Shown here piece after piece: positions 1 to 9,024 of a stretch of DNA of 64,000 bases. The translations under genes and the position numbers were made by a program. The notes under the pieces were generated by a model. It worked only from the letters and a program-made list of their open reading frames with translations. It was not told the origin of the DNA and made no database searches. Positions within the stretch are counted from its first letter, which is position 1, and each line of letters starts with the position of its first letter. Location: contig NZ_JAPEHW010000005.1 in assembly GCF_028875915.1 (NCBI RefSeq), forward strand, positions 1 to 64,000. Direction: 5' to 3'. Source of the stretch: Pseudoalteromonas sp. G4 (GTDB lineage Bacteria > Pseudomonadota > Gammaproteobacteria > Enterobacterales > Alteromonadaceae).

Positions 1-1490
1 ACACCTGCATTTTCTGTCAACTGATAGAAACCACTAACACCTGGTAACCAAATGGTCGTTGATTTACGTTGCCAGTCATCTTTATCAACCGTGTCGGTAT
101 AAAACATATCCATGTCTTCGCCACGCACACCCGCAGATACGGTTAAATCACCAAACTTAACGGTGTCTTCAAGGTAAATAGAAAGCGCTTCTGTATTCTC
201 GATATTTTGCGTTGTAAACTTTTTCGCTTCTTCAGTTCTCAGCGCAAAACCATCCGTCATTGCATATTTCTCTTCGAAATGTTTTCGCTCGATTTCGTCT
301 TCGTGGTAACGCACACCAAATGATAATTGATGATCGATATTAAAGAGTGAGAAGTTGTAATCGGCATCAACTTGTAACCCCTGCGAATAATACTCGCGAT
401 CGTTAGTACCCATTACCAAGAACATAGTATTAAAGCCAGCTTCAACAGAATTTTGTTGACCTGAAATCACATTATATTCGCGTTCGTAATAGAGTGGATC
501 GGTCATAATATCTGACAAACTCGCATTTGAGCCTGTTAATTTGCCGAGTTTACGCCAAGCTCGCTCATAATCGTTACGATACAAACGTGTAGTCATCGAA
601 AACACATCGCTTGATAAATTATGCGTAAACATAAATTGCGTGTGCTCAGTGTCCATATTCGCAGGCTGTGATGCGGCATAGCGGCGATATGGATTTTCTT
701 TAAAGTCCGCCTCAGTTAAACCTAAATAGGTTTCATCTGAGTTTTCATCCGCGTAAGAAAGCTTAAGTTCAAAGCTTTGATCAAACTGTTCACCATCAAG
801 CAAATATTTAGTTTTAAATAAGAAATCATTTTTCTTAAAACCTGAATCACCACCGTTATCGATTTCTTTAAAGCCATCCGCTTGAAGGCGTACCGCTTCA
901 ACTAACACACCCACGTTTTTGGCGACTTCAGTACCAAAAAAGCCGTGAGCTTTATGATAACCATCGCTACCAGTCGCTAAATCTAGACCTGCGGTCAGTT
1001 CAAATGGCACTTGACGCGTAACCATATTGAGCGCACCAGCCACTGTTTGTGGACCGTGTTTAATCGCTGCTGGGCCTTTAAACACTTCAACGGCGGTCAT
1101 ACGAGTTGTTACCGGGAAGTAATAAGCGGCAGCTGCTGAATAAGGCGCAGGACCAATCAGTACACCATCTTCAAGAATCGTTACTTTTTTACTACGCTCT
1201 GGTGTTACACCACGAAATCCAATGTTAGGGCGCAGACCATAACCATCTTCTTCACGAATATTCACACCCGGTACTTTGGCTAGTATGCGGTGGATATCAT
1301 CGTATTCGTATTTTTCAAGTTCCACTTCTGAAAGCAGTGTTGCAGACCCTGATTCTGTTCGTAATTTATTGCCATGACTAATAATCGTTATATGCTCAAT
1401 GTCATCATCATTGGTTTTCTTATCGTCGGCAAAAATTGGGGTTACATAACTTGCAATTGCTAATGCTAATAGTGTTTTTTTCATATTCAT
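1..1490 (-). CDS. TonB-dependent outer-membrane receptor, FecA-like, partial
   Basis: This gene is cut by the window start; the N-terminal ~496 residues are present and the end of the barrel is missing. It encodes an outer-membrane gated transporter energised by TonB, probably for a ferric chelate. A signal peptide (starting MNMKKTLLALAIAS) is followed by a plug domain with the motifs GLRPNIGFRG, ERSKKVTILEDG and FKGPAAIKHGP, which are typical of the FecA-like branch, and then by the beta-barrel. The ATG at 1490 has a weak AGAG upstream; an ATG six bases further in is an alternative. It lies six bases downstream of the imelysin gene on the same strand, and both follow the DUF4856 gene behind a Fur box, so an iron substrate is inferred. 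The exact ligand cannot be read from sequence. Confidence 0.9.
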   Translation of the reverse strand, partial: MNMKKTLLALAIASYVTPIFADDKKTNDDDIEHITIISHGNKLRTESGSATLLSEVELEKYEYDDIHRILAKVPGVNIREEDGYGLRPNIGFRGVTPERSKKVTILEDGVLIGPAPYSAAAAYYFPVTTRMTAVEVFKGPAAIKHGPQTVAGALNMVTRQVPFELTAGLDLATGSDGYHKAHGFFGTEVAKNVGVLVEAVRLQADGFKEIDNGGDSGFKKNDFLFKTKYLLDGEQFDQSFELKLSYADENSDETYLGLTEADFKENPYRRYAASQPANMDTEHTQFMFTHNLSSDVFSMTTRLYRNDYERAWRKLGKLTGSNASLSDIMTDPLYYEREYNVISGQQNSVEAGFNTMFLVMGTNDREYYSQGLQVDADYNFSLFNIDHQLSFGVRYHEDEIERKHFEEKYAMTDGFALRTEEAKKFTTQNIENTEALSIYLEDTVKFGDLTVSAGVRGEDMDMFYTDTVDKDDWQRKSTTIWLPGVSGFYQLTENAG

Positions 1491-1496
1491 AAAGCT

Positions 1497-2780
1497 CTAA
1501 TCATTATCACCAGCTGAAGATTTAGGTAGCTCAAGGGCAAGCTTATTTATAAAGTCATGTTTAAGTTGATCGGTCACATCCTTTACTTTAGCATGTGTCT
1601 GTTCAACTTTTTCTTTTTCATCAATTAGGGCTTGTTGTAACGTGCCATTAATTGATTCAAGTGTTTCATTAGAATCAGTTAACCCTTTAAGCATCGCATC
1701 TTTGGTGTCGCTTCCCTCTTCTTCAATCAGAAAGTCATCAAAGCCAGTCGTGTTGTCTTGTGCAATACCATTGCCTGTAAATAATTTTTCAAAAGCAGCA
1801 AGATTTGCTTGGATATTAGCTAATGATTGCGCTGCAATTGGCGATTCAACGTCTTGCGGGCAGGCTTCTAAACCACACGAATTACTTTCATAGCCCAGTG
1901 GCAGTGCTAACTTTTTATCTTTTACTTGCTCGGTAAGGTAAAACAGCGCATCTGAAATCACATTCACCGCAGCATGTGCTGAATCAAAACTCGAACCAAC
2001 CTCGCCTGCATTTTTAAGTGCCATAGCATAGCCTGCATCGCCATTCCATTTATCAAGTAATACTTGGCTGTTATCGACAAGGTCACTTGCAACTTCAATT
2101 GCAAACTCACAACGGGCAATGCGACGCTCACTGTCACTGCGGTTATTCCAATCTGCAAGTGCGTCATTGGCAATTGAGCAGCTGTGATTTAATTGTTCTG
2201 AAAATAGTAAGTGCTCTAGGCTGACAAGACCACGGCGAGTAGCTGTACGCTCTTTAATATCATAAGGTCTGGTTGAATCTAGGTTGATCATGCCATCTTC
2301 GAAATACGCGGTATCTTGGTCAACACCACATAAGCTTTTTGCTGGCCACGAATAAATTAAGTTGCGCAATTCACCTTCGTTTTCCAAAAGTGGCCCCATT
2401 TGCATTAATTCAGCATGTTGCCAAAGTGCAGTGGTATCTCGCCAGCTTGTTTGTGCCTCTAAAAGTGCTGCTAAGCGCTCATCTTCTGAAGCTTCACCCT
2501 CAGCCGCCGATTTTTCAACGGCGCAATATTGGCTTAACGTTGCAAAATTCGCAGCGGCTTGTTGATTAAATGAGGTAAACGTTGGTGTGATAACATTATC
2601 AACTAAGTTGGCAACAAGCGCCTTTTCGTCAAAACTTGTACCACCGCCATTACCTGGTTCGGTCGTGCCACCACCAAAGTTCTGTCCTTGAGTACTTGAA
2701 GTATCTTCTGAACACGCCGCTAACGTCAGTACTAGCGATGTTACAAGTGCTATCGGTTTAAGTTTTGCGGATATCAACAT
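1497..2780 (-). CDS. imelysin-family lipoprotein
   Basis: This is a 427-residue imelysin-family (EfeO/IrpA-related) protein. Such proteins are periplasmic or surface lipoproteins tied to iron uptake, although the precise activity is not settled. A lipoprotein signal with lipobox LAAC sits at about residues 20-23, followed by a Gly-rich linker (about 33-49). The imelysin fold includes SWRDTTALWQHAELMQMGPL and RRGLVSLEHLLFSE, the latter carrying the family's conserved Glu-His. Acidic and polar helices form the C-terminus. It lies between the DUF4856 gene (91 bases upstream, with a hairpin between) and the TonB receptor (six bases downstream). Co-transcription and iron control are inferred from this order and from the Fur box upstream of the first gene. 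Confidence 0.9.
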   Translation of the reverse strand: MLISAKLKPIALVTSLVLTLAACSEDTSSTQGQNFGGGTTEPGNGGGTSFDEKALVANLVDNVITPTFTSFNQQAAANFATLSQYCAVEKSAAEGEASEDERLAALLEAQTSWRDTTALWQHAELMQMGPLLENEGELRNLIYSWPAKSLCGVDQDTAYFEDGMINLDSTRPYDIKERTATRRGLVSLEHLLFSEQLNHSCSIANDALADWNNRSDSERRIARCEFAIEVASDLVDNSQVLLDKWNGDAGYAMALKNAGEVGSSFDSAHAAVNVISDALFYLTEQVKDKKLALPLGYESNSCGLEACPQDVESPIAAQSLANIQANLAAFEKLFTGNGIAQDNTTGFDDFLIEEEGSDTKDAMLKGLTDSNETLESINGTLQQALIDEKEKVEQTHAKVKDVTDQLKHDFINKLALELPKSSAGDND

Positions 2781-2815
2781 AAAATTATCCTAAAATCTCG
2801 AATAATAAATACAGC

Positions 2816-2847
2816 AAAAGGTTAGCGACCTAAATCACTAACCTTTT
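2816..2847 (-). terminator. intergenic hairpin between the DUF4856 and imelysin genes
   Basis: A perfect 10-bp stem (aaaaggttag / ctaacctttt) with a 12-base loop ends in a short T run on the minus strand. It lies inside the inferred operon, so it may be a partial terminator or an mRNA-stabilising hairpin that sets the ratio of the first gene to the next two. Confidence 0.55.
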
Positions 2848-2871
2848 AATTAATTTAACGTTTATTTTAAA

Positions 2872-4662
2872 TTACCAGTTCTCTGAGTTTGCATCAGCAA
2901 AGTCATACGCGTTATCTAAAATATCACGTGCAGCGATTAATTTCGCTTTGTAGTTTGCAAATTCATCCGCCCCAGCAAGTACTGGCATATCGCCGAATAA
3001 GTCATGCATATCGACAAATTGAGCTGGACCAACAGTATCTTTCTTAGGATTCAATGCATGGTCAGCAAATGGTGAGAATGGGCTGAATTGGAAATTAAGA
3101 GCAAAGCCTTTCATTTCACCCCAATGTTTGGCGTAATCTGCAAATTCTGCTGATGTATATTCGCCATCTTCAATGTTCTCAATATCAGCAATCACGTCAT
3201 TGATATAATGAACAACTGTTGCTGCGATTGCTTTTTCCCATGCTAATGCAGCTTGGAATACATGATTATCGAATTTCGTTTTATCTTCTGCCGAAAATTC
3301 ATCAACATTTTTACCAACGTTATCAGAAATCATTTTACGACCAGCGATAAAGTGTGTCATTGCCTCAGCCGTCAAATCTGTAGCAACTTCAGCACCTAAG
3401 TCACGCTTTGCTGCGTTAGACGAATTACCCCAAACAAATTCAGAAGTTAAATCAATTGCACCATCGCCATTAATATCGTTCTTACCTTGGAAATTCTCAC
3501 GGCCGTCTTTTTTAGCAATTTCACTGTCTGAATATTCTAGGTAGTTGCGCGATGCACCAAAGTAACCAAAACCTTCATCAAATTGATGCTCAAGTGCTGT
3601 ATACGTTTTAGTACCTTTGTCAGACACCTTGTTATCAGAAGCTAAACCTTCGCCAAGATAATCATCTGTACCCTGCGAGAACATTAATGCGCCAAGTGTA
3701 TGCTTTTGAACTAGCTGAACTAAATCTAAACCTTCAGGAGTAATAAATGCTTTTGAAATAGCAACACCGTTTGCATCAACTAATGCTTCACCTGCGTTTA
3801 CTTTTTCAATTTGAGCAACGAATAAATCAAAATAATGTTCAACTAAACCTTCTGGAGTTGCTGCGCGCGTACCAAAATCATTCCAGCCTTTGAAGTTGCC
3901 CGCAACATGCCACTCTTTATACATTTTTAACTTGTCACGGCCTGCAATTTTACCATTTTCACCACCTAGATTTTTATCCGAAGATGAAATATCGAAAAAT
4001 GTTTTTTGCTTATAAGATGAAAGGTCATCGCCTAAGTGTGAAATTGGAGAATCAACTACCGCAGCATAGTCACCCCAAAGTGCATTTAGCTTAGCTCTTA
4101 CATCGGCTGCCATAATGCCATTTGTTTCGATGTATTCAACCGTCATTAAGCCCATGTAGTGCTTAATTTCTGCTGACAGTGCATGACGCGCAGTTTGACC
4201 TGAGTAAGATACTGATGAACCACTGAAACCTGCAAGTTTAGTGTCAAACTCATAAACATTAACACCGTTTTCAGCATCGATGTCGTCTACTGTTAATGTA
4301 AGTGCTTTTGTGAAAGTTAAGCCACCAGCATCTGTTACTGTTACATTAACGGTAACTTCTTGTTCTTCTTCAAAGTTAACTGCAAGTGCATCTTTAAGCT
4401 TTAAATCTGTGCCTACAATTTCAAAACGTTCATCTTCAATAGAGAAAGTAAGACCGCTTGTCGTATCGTCAGTTGCTGTTAGCGCACCAACAACAACACC
4501 TAGTGTATCTTCAGAAATAGTTGAAGTTGAAATTTGGATATCTGTTGGTGCTTGATTTACAGGTGTTACTGGGTCTTTACTATCACTACCGCCACAACCA
4601 GTTAAACCAATAGCCGCAGCAAGCACAGCAGATGCTAATGCAGATTTACGAAGATTAATCAT
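2872..4662 (-). CDS. DUF4856 lipoprotein with N-terminal cadherin-like domain
   Basis: This is a 596-residue lipoprotein with lipobox LTGC at about residues 20-23. Residues ~35-130 look like one cadherin-like repeat (NQAPTDIQIS, SEDTLGVVVGALTATDD and a Glu-rich strand). The remainder resembles DUF4856, beginning near VYEFDTKLAGFSGSSVSYSG. The DUF4856 function is unknown; homologues often sit beside imelysin and TonB receptor genes, as here. A surface or periplasmic metal-binding or delivery role is inferred from the neighbours only. It is the first gene of the set, with a predicted promoter overlapped by a Fur box about 70 bases upstream. The adhesive-type N-terminal domain would suit a surface-exposed protein. 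Confidence 0.85.
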   Translation of the reverse strand: MINLRKSALASAVLAAAIGLTGCGGSDSKDPVTPVNQAPTDIQISTSTISEDTLGVVVGALTATDDTTSGLTFSIEDERFEIVGTDLKLKDALAVNFEEEQEVTVNVTVTDAGGLTFTKALTLTVDDIDAENGVNVYEFDTKLAGFSGSSVSYSGQTARHALSAEIKHYMGLMTVEYIETNGIMAADVRAKLNALWGDYAAVVDSPISHLGDDLSSYKQKTFFDISSSDKNLGGENGKIAGRDKLKMYKEWHVAGNFKGWNDFGTRAATPEGLVEHYFDLFVAQIEKVNAGEALVDANGVAISKAFITPEGLDLVQLVQKHTLGALMFSQGTDDYLGEGLASDNKVSDKGTKTYTALEHQFDEGFGYFGASRNYLEYSDSEIAKKDGRENFQGKNDINGDGAIDLTSEFVWGNSSNAAKRDLGAEVATDLTAEAMTHFIAGRKMISDNVGKNVDEFSAEDKTKFDNHVFQAALAWEKAIAATVVHYINDVIADIENIEDGEYTSAEFADYAKHWGEMKGFALNFQFSPFSPFADHALNPKKDTVGPAQFVDMHDLFGDMPVLAGADEFANYKAKLIAARDILDNAYDFADANSENW

Positions 4663-4713
4663 TGTTCGACCTATTAAATAATTTTTATTAATGAAGATTT
4701 ATAAACTAACGCT

Positions 4714-4743
4714 ATTATAAACCTCAAATCCAATGAGAATCAA
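4714..4743 (-). promoter_or_regulatory. predicted sigma-70 promoter of the DUF4856 operon
   Basis: The minus strand shows TATAAT at 4719-4714 and TTGATT at 4743-4738, with an 18-base spacer. The -10 is a perfect match, and the -35 lies inside the Fur box. Confidence 0.6.
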
Positions 4744-4750
4744 TCTCATT
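4732..4750. promoter_or_regulatory. Fur box
   Basis: The 19-base sequence AATGAGAATCAATCTCATT is a near-palindrome. It matches the classical Fur-type pattern AATGATAATCATTATCATT at 16 of 19 positions. It covers the predicted -35 of the DUF4856-imelysin-TonB receptor operon, so Fur-Fe(II) would be expected to block RNA polymerase there. Confidence 0.8.
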
Positions 4751-4845
4751 TAGTTTATTTTAATGTTTTATTTACGCAAATAAGTGTATCAATGCTTATG
4801 CTGCAATATCTGACGTAAGATCAAAGAATGATTAATTTGATTAAA

Positions 4846-6087
4846 TTAGGACTGTGATTGTAGTTCAATGACAAAACAAGCACCGCCTAAAGGGCTTTTC
4901 TCTAAATAGCATTTGCCATTGTGCCAATTAATAATTTTTTGCACGATAGCTAAACCAAGGCCAAACCCTTTAATTTTTTTGTTACGGCTTTTATCAAGGC
5001 GGGTAAAGGGTTTAAATACATGCTCCCATTCTGATTGCTCAATACCCACCCCATCATCAGCAACTTTTATAAATACCCTATTTGCTTGCTGATAAATGGA
5101 TATTCGAATTTCTTGCTCAGCATATTTTAAAGCATTGCCAACAAAATTCTGAATCGCGCGACCTATAAAATGTGGATCTGCAGTAATAATGAGCGGTGAG
5201 CTTGTCTCGATATTTATTATAATCTTGCTGTTAAAACCAAGTTTTTCTGCAAGTACCGTTGCCTGTTCTACAACATCATATTGCTCTATATTTAGGGTTG
5301 GCTTTTCACGTTCAAGCTTTGCAAATTCCAACATTTCACTGACTAAAGCATCTAGTTCTTGAATATCGGCTTGCATGCTTGCTAAATATGGTGCTGTTTT
5401 CTCATTGTTTTGTGTATCTTCTAGCATCGCAATAGCAAATTTTAGCCGAGCTAAAGGCGTTCTAAATTCATGAGAGACCGATGACGTAAGCTCTCGCTGG
5501 CTATCGAGCAAATGTTTAATTCGCTCTTTCATTGCCATCAAGGTTTGTTTTATTGGCAGAAGTGCCGATTTATCATCACTACTGAGTTGCAGATCTTCAG
5601 GGGCATTAATATCATGACAAGCACGCTCTAACTGATTGAAATCGCGCCATAACCAATAACTCCATGCCGCAACAGGCAAGCCTATTACCATCAGCATAAT
5701 TATAAATGGCCAAATAGAATCGTAACTATTACTGTCAAAGCGGTAGGGGCCGATTTTTAGAAGCTGTGAGTTATCAAGTTGCAGATACCAAATGACTTGT
5801 TTTGGGCCATCAAAAACAGGAATAGCCTGCCCTTGTTGTAAACGGGATGATTGCTCTGGTAAAAAGGCAATTTGGTCGGCAGGAATAATTTGATGCTGAT
5901 AAATATGCTTCAGCTTATCTATGCCGTGAGGCGTTACAGCTAAAGCTGAAATCGATTCACTAACTTGCGGTGCGAGTGGCAACGCTTCAATGCCATTAGG
6001 CTCAGGCCATAACCTTTCGAGCGCGCCACTTAAAATAAAGATTGAAACGATGATATAGGCATAGAGGCTAAGGAATAACTTGCCCAT
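4846..6087 (-). CDS. sensor histidine kinase, RstB-like
   Basis: This 413-residue inner-membrane histidine kinase pairs with the response regulator encoded just upstream. It has a first membrane segment at ~6-22, a periplasmic sensor region of about 100 residues, a second membrane segment at ~125-147, and a cytoplasmic linker. The H-box SSVSHEFRTPLARLKFA carries the phosphorylated His. The ATPase domain has the N-box (NFVGNALKYA), G1 (ADDGVGI) and G2 (KGFGLGLAI). Length and layout resemble E. coli RstB, but the input signal is unknown. The start is 22 bases after the regulator's stop, so the two are probably co-transcribed. Its placement behind MipA/OmpV and DUF3019 genes suggests an envelope signal. 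Confidence 0.88.
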   Translation of the reverse strand: MGKLFLSLYAYIIVSIFILSGALERLWPEPNGIEALPLAPQVSESISALAVTPHGIDKLKHIYQHQIIPADQIAFLPEQSSRLQQGQAIPVFDGPKQVIWYLQLDNSQLLKIGPYRFDSNSYDSIWPFIIMLMVIGLPVAAWSYWLWRDFNQLERACHDINAPEDLQLSSDDKSALLPIKQTLMAMKERIKHLLDSQRELTSSVSHEFRTPLARLKFAIAMLEDTQNNEKTAPYLASMQADIQELDALVSEMLEFAKLEREKPTLNIEQYDVVEQATVLAEKLGFNSKIIINIETSSPLIITADPHFIGRAIQNFVGNALKYAEQEIRISIYQQANRVFIKVADDGVGIEQSEWEHVFKPFTRLDKSRNKKIKGFGLGLAIVQKIINWHNGKCYLEKSPLGGACFVIELQSQS

Positions 6088-6109
6088 CTAATCTCCTAAA
6101 GAGTTATTA

Positions 6110-6796
6110 CTAACCCCAAGCATCTGACACAAACAAATAACCTTGACCCCACACTGTTTTAATACGGTAAGGTTTGTCACTATTATCGCCTAACTTCTTA
6201 CGTAAACGCGAAACTCGCACATCAACCGTTCTGTCGAGTCCATCATACTCACGGCCAATCATTTTTTCGTGCACAAAATCACGACTCAATACTTCACCCG
6301 CACTGTTAGATAATAACCACAGTAATTCAAACTCGTGCGATGTTAAACTTACTTCATTGCCCATCAACTTAACAATGCGACTGTTTTTATCAATGGTCAG
6401 CGAACCAAAGCGTAATTCTTCTGAACTTTTTTCAACAGCACCACGGCGTAATAATGCGGAAATACGTGCTAATAACACACGTGGTTCAGCAGGCTTAATG
6501 ACATAATCATCGGCACCTAATTCAAGACCTATTACCTGATCAAAATCTTCACCTTTTGCAGTAAGCATTAGAATCGGTAATTGGTAACGGTCTCGTACTT
6601 CACGACACACACTAAAGCCGTCTTTGCCTGGTAACATCACATCCAAAATCATTAAATCAGGCATATTTGCCTCAAGTGCGGCCATCACTTCAGCACCATT
6701 ACTTAATACATCAACCGTCATACCATTGTGCTCAAGGTAATCTTTGGTTAATTGTTGCAATGCTAAATCGTCTTCCACTAATAAAATGTGTGCCAT
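6110..6796 (-). CDS. response regulator, OmpR/RstA family
   Basis: This is a 228-residue transcription factor. The receiver domain (1-~120) has the acidic pair ED at 8-9, phospho-acceptor Asp52 in LMILDVMLPG, and Thr/Lys in LMLTAKGED. The C-terminal winged helix of the OmpR class includes SLTSHEFELLWLLSN and RTVDVRVSRLRKKLG. It resembles RstA of enterobacteria. It probably receives phosphate from the adjacent kinase and may autoregulate the operon through the tandem TGTAA repeats at 8055-8069. It starts nine bases after the DUF3019 gene ends. Confidence 0.9.
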   Translation of the reverse strand: MAHILLVEDDLALQQLTKDYLEHNGMTVDVLSNGAEVMAALEANMPDLMILDVMLPGKDGFSVCREVRDRYQLPILMLTAKGEDFDQVIGLELGADDYVIKPAEPRVLLARISALLRRGAVEKSSEELRFGSLTIDKNSRIVKLMGNEVSLTSHEFELLWLLSNSAGEVLSRDFVHEKMIGREYDGLDRTVDVRVSRLRKKLGDNSDKPYRIKTVWGQGYLFVSDAWG

Positions 6797-6805
6797 GTGT
6801 ATCTC

Positions 6806-7192
6806 CTAGAAAAAGCTCCACGGTGTGCGTAACCTTCTACGCTGGGACTTTGTATTGCTACTTTGCACTTTGATTTTAGCAGTAGCAATTTGTTCACCGC
6901 TTTTACGATTAACTAAGGAGTATACAGTGCCAAACTGAACGTCCGCTTTATAACTAAAATTACCATTAGTTGCACTTTGCCAACATTTTAATGGTGTTTG
7001 ATCACGTAAAATACATACGTCTTGTGTTGTTTCTGTTTGCCACACAAAATTGACTTCAATTTGGCACACATCATCACTGTTTTGCACCATACAAACTGCA
7101 GGTGTCAGTTGAAACTCAGTGCTTTTATTTGCAGTAGCATTAAAACTGGTTAAAGCACATATAACTAAAAGCAAACAATATCTAAAAAACAT
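6806..7192 (-). CDS. DUF3019 domain protein, secreted
   Basis: This 128-residue protein has a signal peptide (residues 1-~21, cleavage near ATA-NK) and matches the DUF3019 type. The mature part has four Cys (CMVQNSDDVC and DVCILRDQTPLKC), which probably form two periplasmic disulfides. Its function is unknown. It overlaps the end of the MipA/OmpV gene by 11 bases and lies just before the RstA-like regulator. The same order occurs in Shewanella-type genomes, so a role in sensing or handling the same envelope stress is plausible. The Arg-rich tail near the C-terminus (QRRRLRTPW) is unusual for a secreted protein. Confidence 0.8.
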   Translation of the reverse strand: MFFRYCLLLVICALTSFNATANKSTEFQLTPAVCMVQNSDDVCQIEVNFVWQTETTQDVCILRDQTPLKCWQSATNGNFSYKADVQFGTVYSLVNRKSGEQIATAKIKVQSSNTKSQRRRLRTPWSFF

Positions 7193-7991
7193 GGGTCACC
7201 CCTGTAAATATTGTCACGCTTTCATCACTCGAAAATAAAGGACTATCACTTAAAGAACCAAGGTTGTGGTATTTAATTTTAGCTAGCAAACCAAAACGCT
7301 CGTTGATAGGCATTTGCCAACTTACTTCAACGTGCGGTAATACAGCAGCATCCTGCTCAAAGGTTTGCCCGACGTTATCGTCGGCCTGAATACCATAATA
7401 ATAATCTGCGAGTTTGTGAGATAAATAATCGAGCCCCAAACGCACACTGAGTACCCCAGATCTAAATTGCCAACCCTTGGCGAAGCTCAGTGCTACTCGA
7501 TGACCAAAATGAACTCCACTAATATCATGCAAAACATCGGCGGAGAAACGCCAAGAATCTGCGATATATTGATAATTCAATCCACCATCCAGTGCCCAAT
7601 TTGGGCGATTTATCTCAGAAATGGATATCCTGTCGCGTGTTGCTGGTTCCGTGTAAGCGTTTCTAACAATAAATACGTTGGCAGGGTGCCAAGTAACGAA
7701 AAAGCGATTTTCTGGGTTTAATTCGGAGATAAGACTAATCACATGGTGTTTTTCATCCACCAAAGTGAGGCCTAACTGGCCATTGTCAAAATAAAAGCGC
7801 TCGCCATAATATGCAATATCTGGAATCGCAATTAATGGAAAGTTATCCCCCTCATTTAGCGGATTTGAAATTGTTCCAAGACCTAACGCTAAACCAAGGC
7901 GCAGTTCGCCTTGCTCTATCGCTTCATCTATTTGCTTAGCACTTGTAGCTGAGCAAAAGAACAATATAAATATGCAAAAGAGATGCTTCAA
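7182..7991 (-). CDS. MipA/OmpV family outer-membrane protein
   Basis: This is a 269-residue outer-membrane barrel with a signal peptide (1-18, cleavage near TSA-KQ). Alternating amphipathic strands and the opening GELRLGLALGLG and FPLIAIPDIAYYGERFYFDNG are typical of the MipA/OmpV family. E. coli MipA is a scaffold for peptidoglycan enzymes and OmpV-type proteins act as porins or adhesins; which applies here is unknown. The C-terminal Phe fits barrel-assembly recognition. It is the first gene of the operon and would be the main target of the RstAB-like system. Confidence 0.88.
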   Translation of the reverse strand: MKHLFCIFILFFCSATSAKQIDEAIEQGELRLGLALGLGTISNPLNEGDNFPLIAIPDIAYYGERFYFDNGQLGLTLVDEKHHVISLISELNPENRFFVTWHPANVFIVRNAYTEPATRDRISISEINRPNWALDGGLNYQYIADSWRFSADVLHDISGVHFGHRVALSFAKGWQFRSGVLSVRLGLDYLSHKLADYYYGIQADDNVGQTFEQDAAVLPHVEVSWQMPINERFGLLAKIKYHNLGSLSDSPLFSSDESVTIFTGVTHVF

Positions 7992-8054
7992 TATTTAAAA
8001 TTCTCCGAGAAAACACGCGCACTTTACCAATCAAAACAAATCCTGCAACAAAAA

Positions 8055-8069
8055 TTACAATTACTTACA
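8055..8069 (-). promoter_or_regulatory. tandem TGTAA repeats, candidate response-regulator site
   Basis: The minus strand reads TGTAAGTAATTGTAA: two TGTAA half-sites exactly 10 bases apart, 64-78 bases upstream of the mipA-like start. OmpR-class regulators bind direct half-sites with this spacing (for example GTAAA-N5-GTAAA for CpxR). A weak promoter TTGCAG-N16-TAAAGT follows. The link to the operon's own regulator is inferred. Confidence 0.45.
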
Positions 8070-8112
8070 CGTCGGAATAAAAATCAGCCAATTTGTAGTT
8101 CTTTTTTCCTAG

Positions 8113-9003
8113 TTATTTAAGCAATTGCCATATAGCATTCATGATTGGCTGCTGTAAATGTGCTTTTTTTGTAACTAGGCCAACATCAAATGCTGGCACA
8201 GGATCTGGCATGGCTAAAATCTGCACTTTATCTTTAATAGGACTATTATCGACAACAACTTTTGGAATAAGTGCCACACCAAAACCTAAACTAACCATTG
8301 AAACAGCAGCTTCGTTACCTGCTACTTTGGAGTATATAAGTGGATTAATGCCATTTTTATGCCACCAATCAGCTAATCGCTTTCGACTTAACCCCTGATC
8401 AGGCACGATAAACGGTAATTTTTGCCATGGAATATCCGAACGATTATTTATTGCCTCATTGATCATCGCACCCAGCGGCCCATCATCATTTGGCGCAATA
8501 AACACAAGCGGTGATGAGCCAAGTGAATAAAATGCCAAGCTTTCATGCAATTTATCCGGCCTTGCTGCAATTGCCATATCTTCAAAACCTTTCATCACAC
8601 GCTCAATTGCAAGCGCAGGATCGCCTGTATTTAGTTTCACTTCGATGTGAGGGTGCGCCAACCTCACCTTTTTTAATAAGTCATATAAGAAACTGTAAGT
8701 TGCAGTAACAGAACTAAACAGCTGCACTTCACCTGAAAGTGCCTCACCAGCTTCATTTAACGATGAGCGAAACATTTGCCATTCACTAATTGTTGTACGG
8801 GCATAACGTAAAAAAGCCTCGCCTTGTTTAGTGAGCGAAACACTGCGTTTATTACGATTAAAGAGTATCGCCCCAACTTCATCTTCTAATTGTTTTATAT
8901 TGCGGCTGAGTGTTGGTGCACTGACATTTGCCAGTTCGCTTGCTTTAGTAAAATGAAGCTGCTCCGCTAATACTAAAAACAATTGTAAGCGTTTAATATC
9001 CAC
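8113..9003 (-). CDS. ilvY: LysR-type activator IlvY
   Basis: This is a 296-residue LysR-type regulator divergent from ilvC, as in enterobacteria. The N-terminal winged helix-turn-helix (1-~60, with TKASELANVSAPTLSRNIKQ) is followed by a LysR substrate domain. Similarity to E. coli IlvY runs through several stretches, including GEVQLFSSVTATYS, LNTGDPALAIE and AVSMVSLGFGVALIP. In E. coli IlvY activates ilvC in response to acetolactate or acetohydroxybutyrate. The 128-base divergent region would hold its operators. Identification rests on position and on recalled E. coli similarity. Confidence 0.9.
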   Translation of the reverse strand: MDIKRLQLFLVLAEQLHFTKASELANVSAPTLSRNIKQLEDEVGAILFNRNKRSVSLTKQGEAFLRYARTTISEWQMFRSSLNEAGEALSGEVQLFSSVTATYSFLYDLLKKVRLAHPHIEVKLNTGDPALAIERVMKGFEDMAIAARPDKLHESLAFYSLGSSPLVFIAPNDDGPLGAMINEAINNRSDIPWQKLPFIVPDQGLSRKRLADWWHKNGINPLIYSKVAGNEAAVSMVSLGFGVALIPKVVVDNSPIKDKVQILAMPDPVPAFDVGLVTKKAHLQQPIMNAIWQLLK

Positions 9004-9024
9004 GACAAGCCTTTATTTCATTTT

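Noticed and set aside
4280-4555. Plus-strand open frame within the DUF4856 gene
   Set aside because: It is an antisense shadow of a Thr/Ser-rich coding region with no ribosome site or family match.
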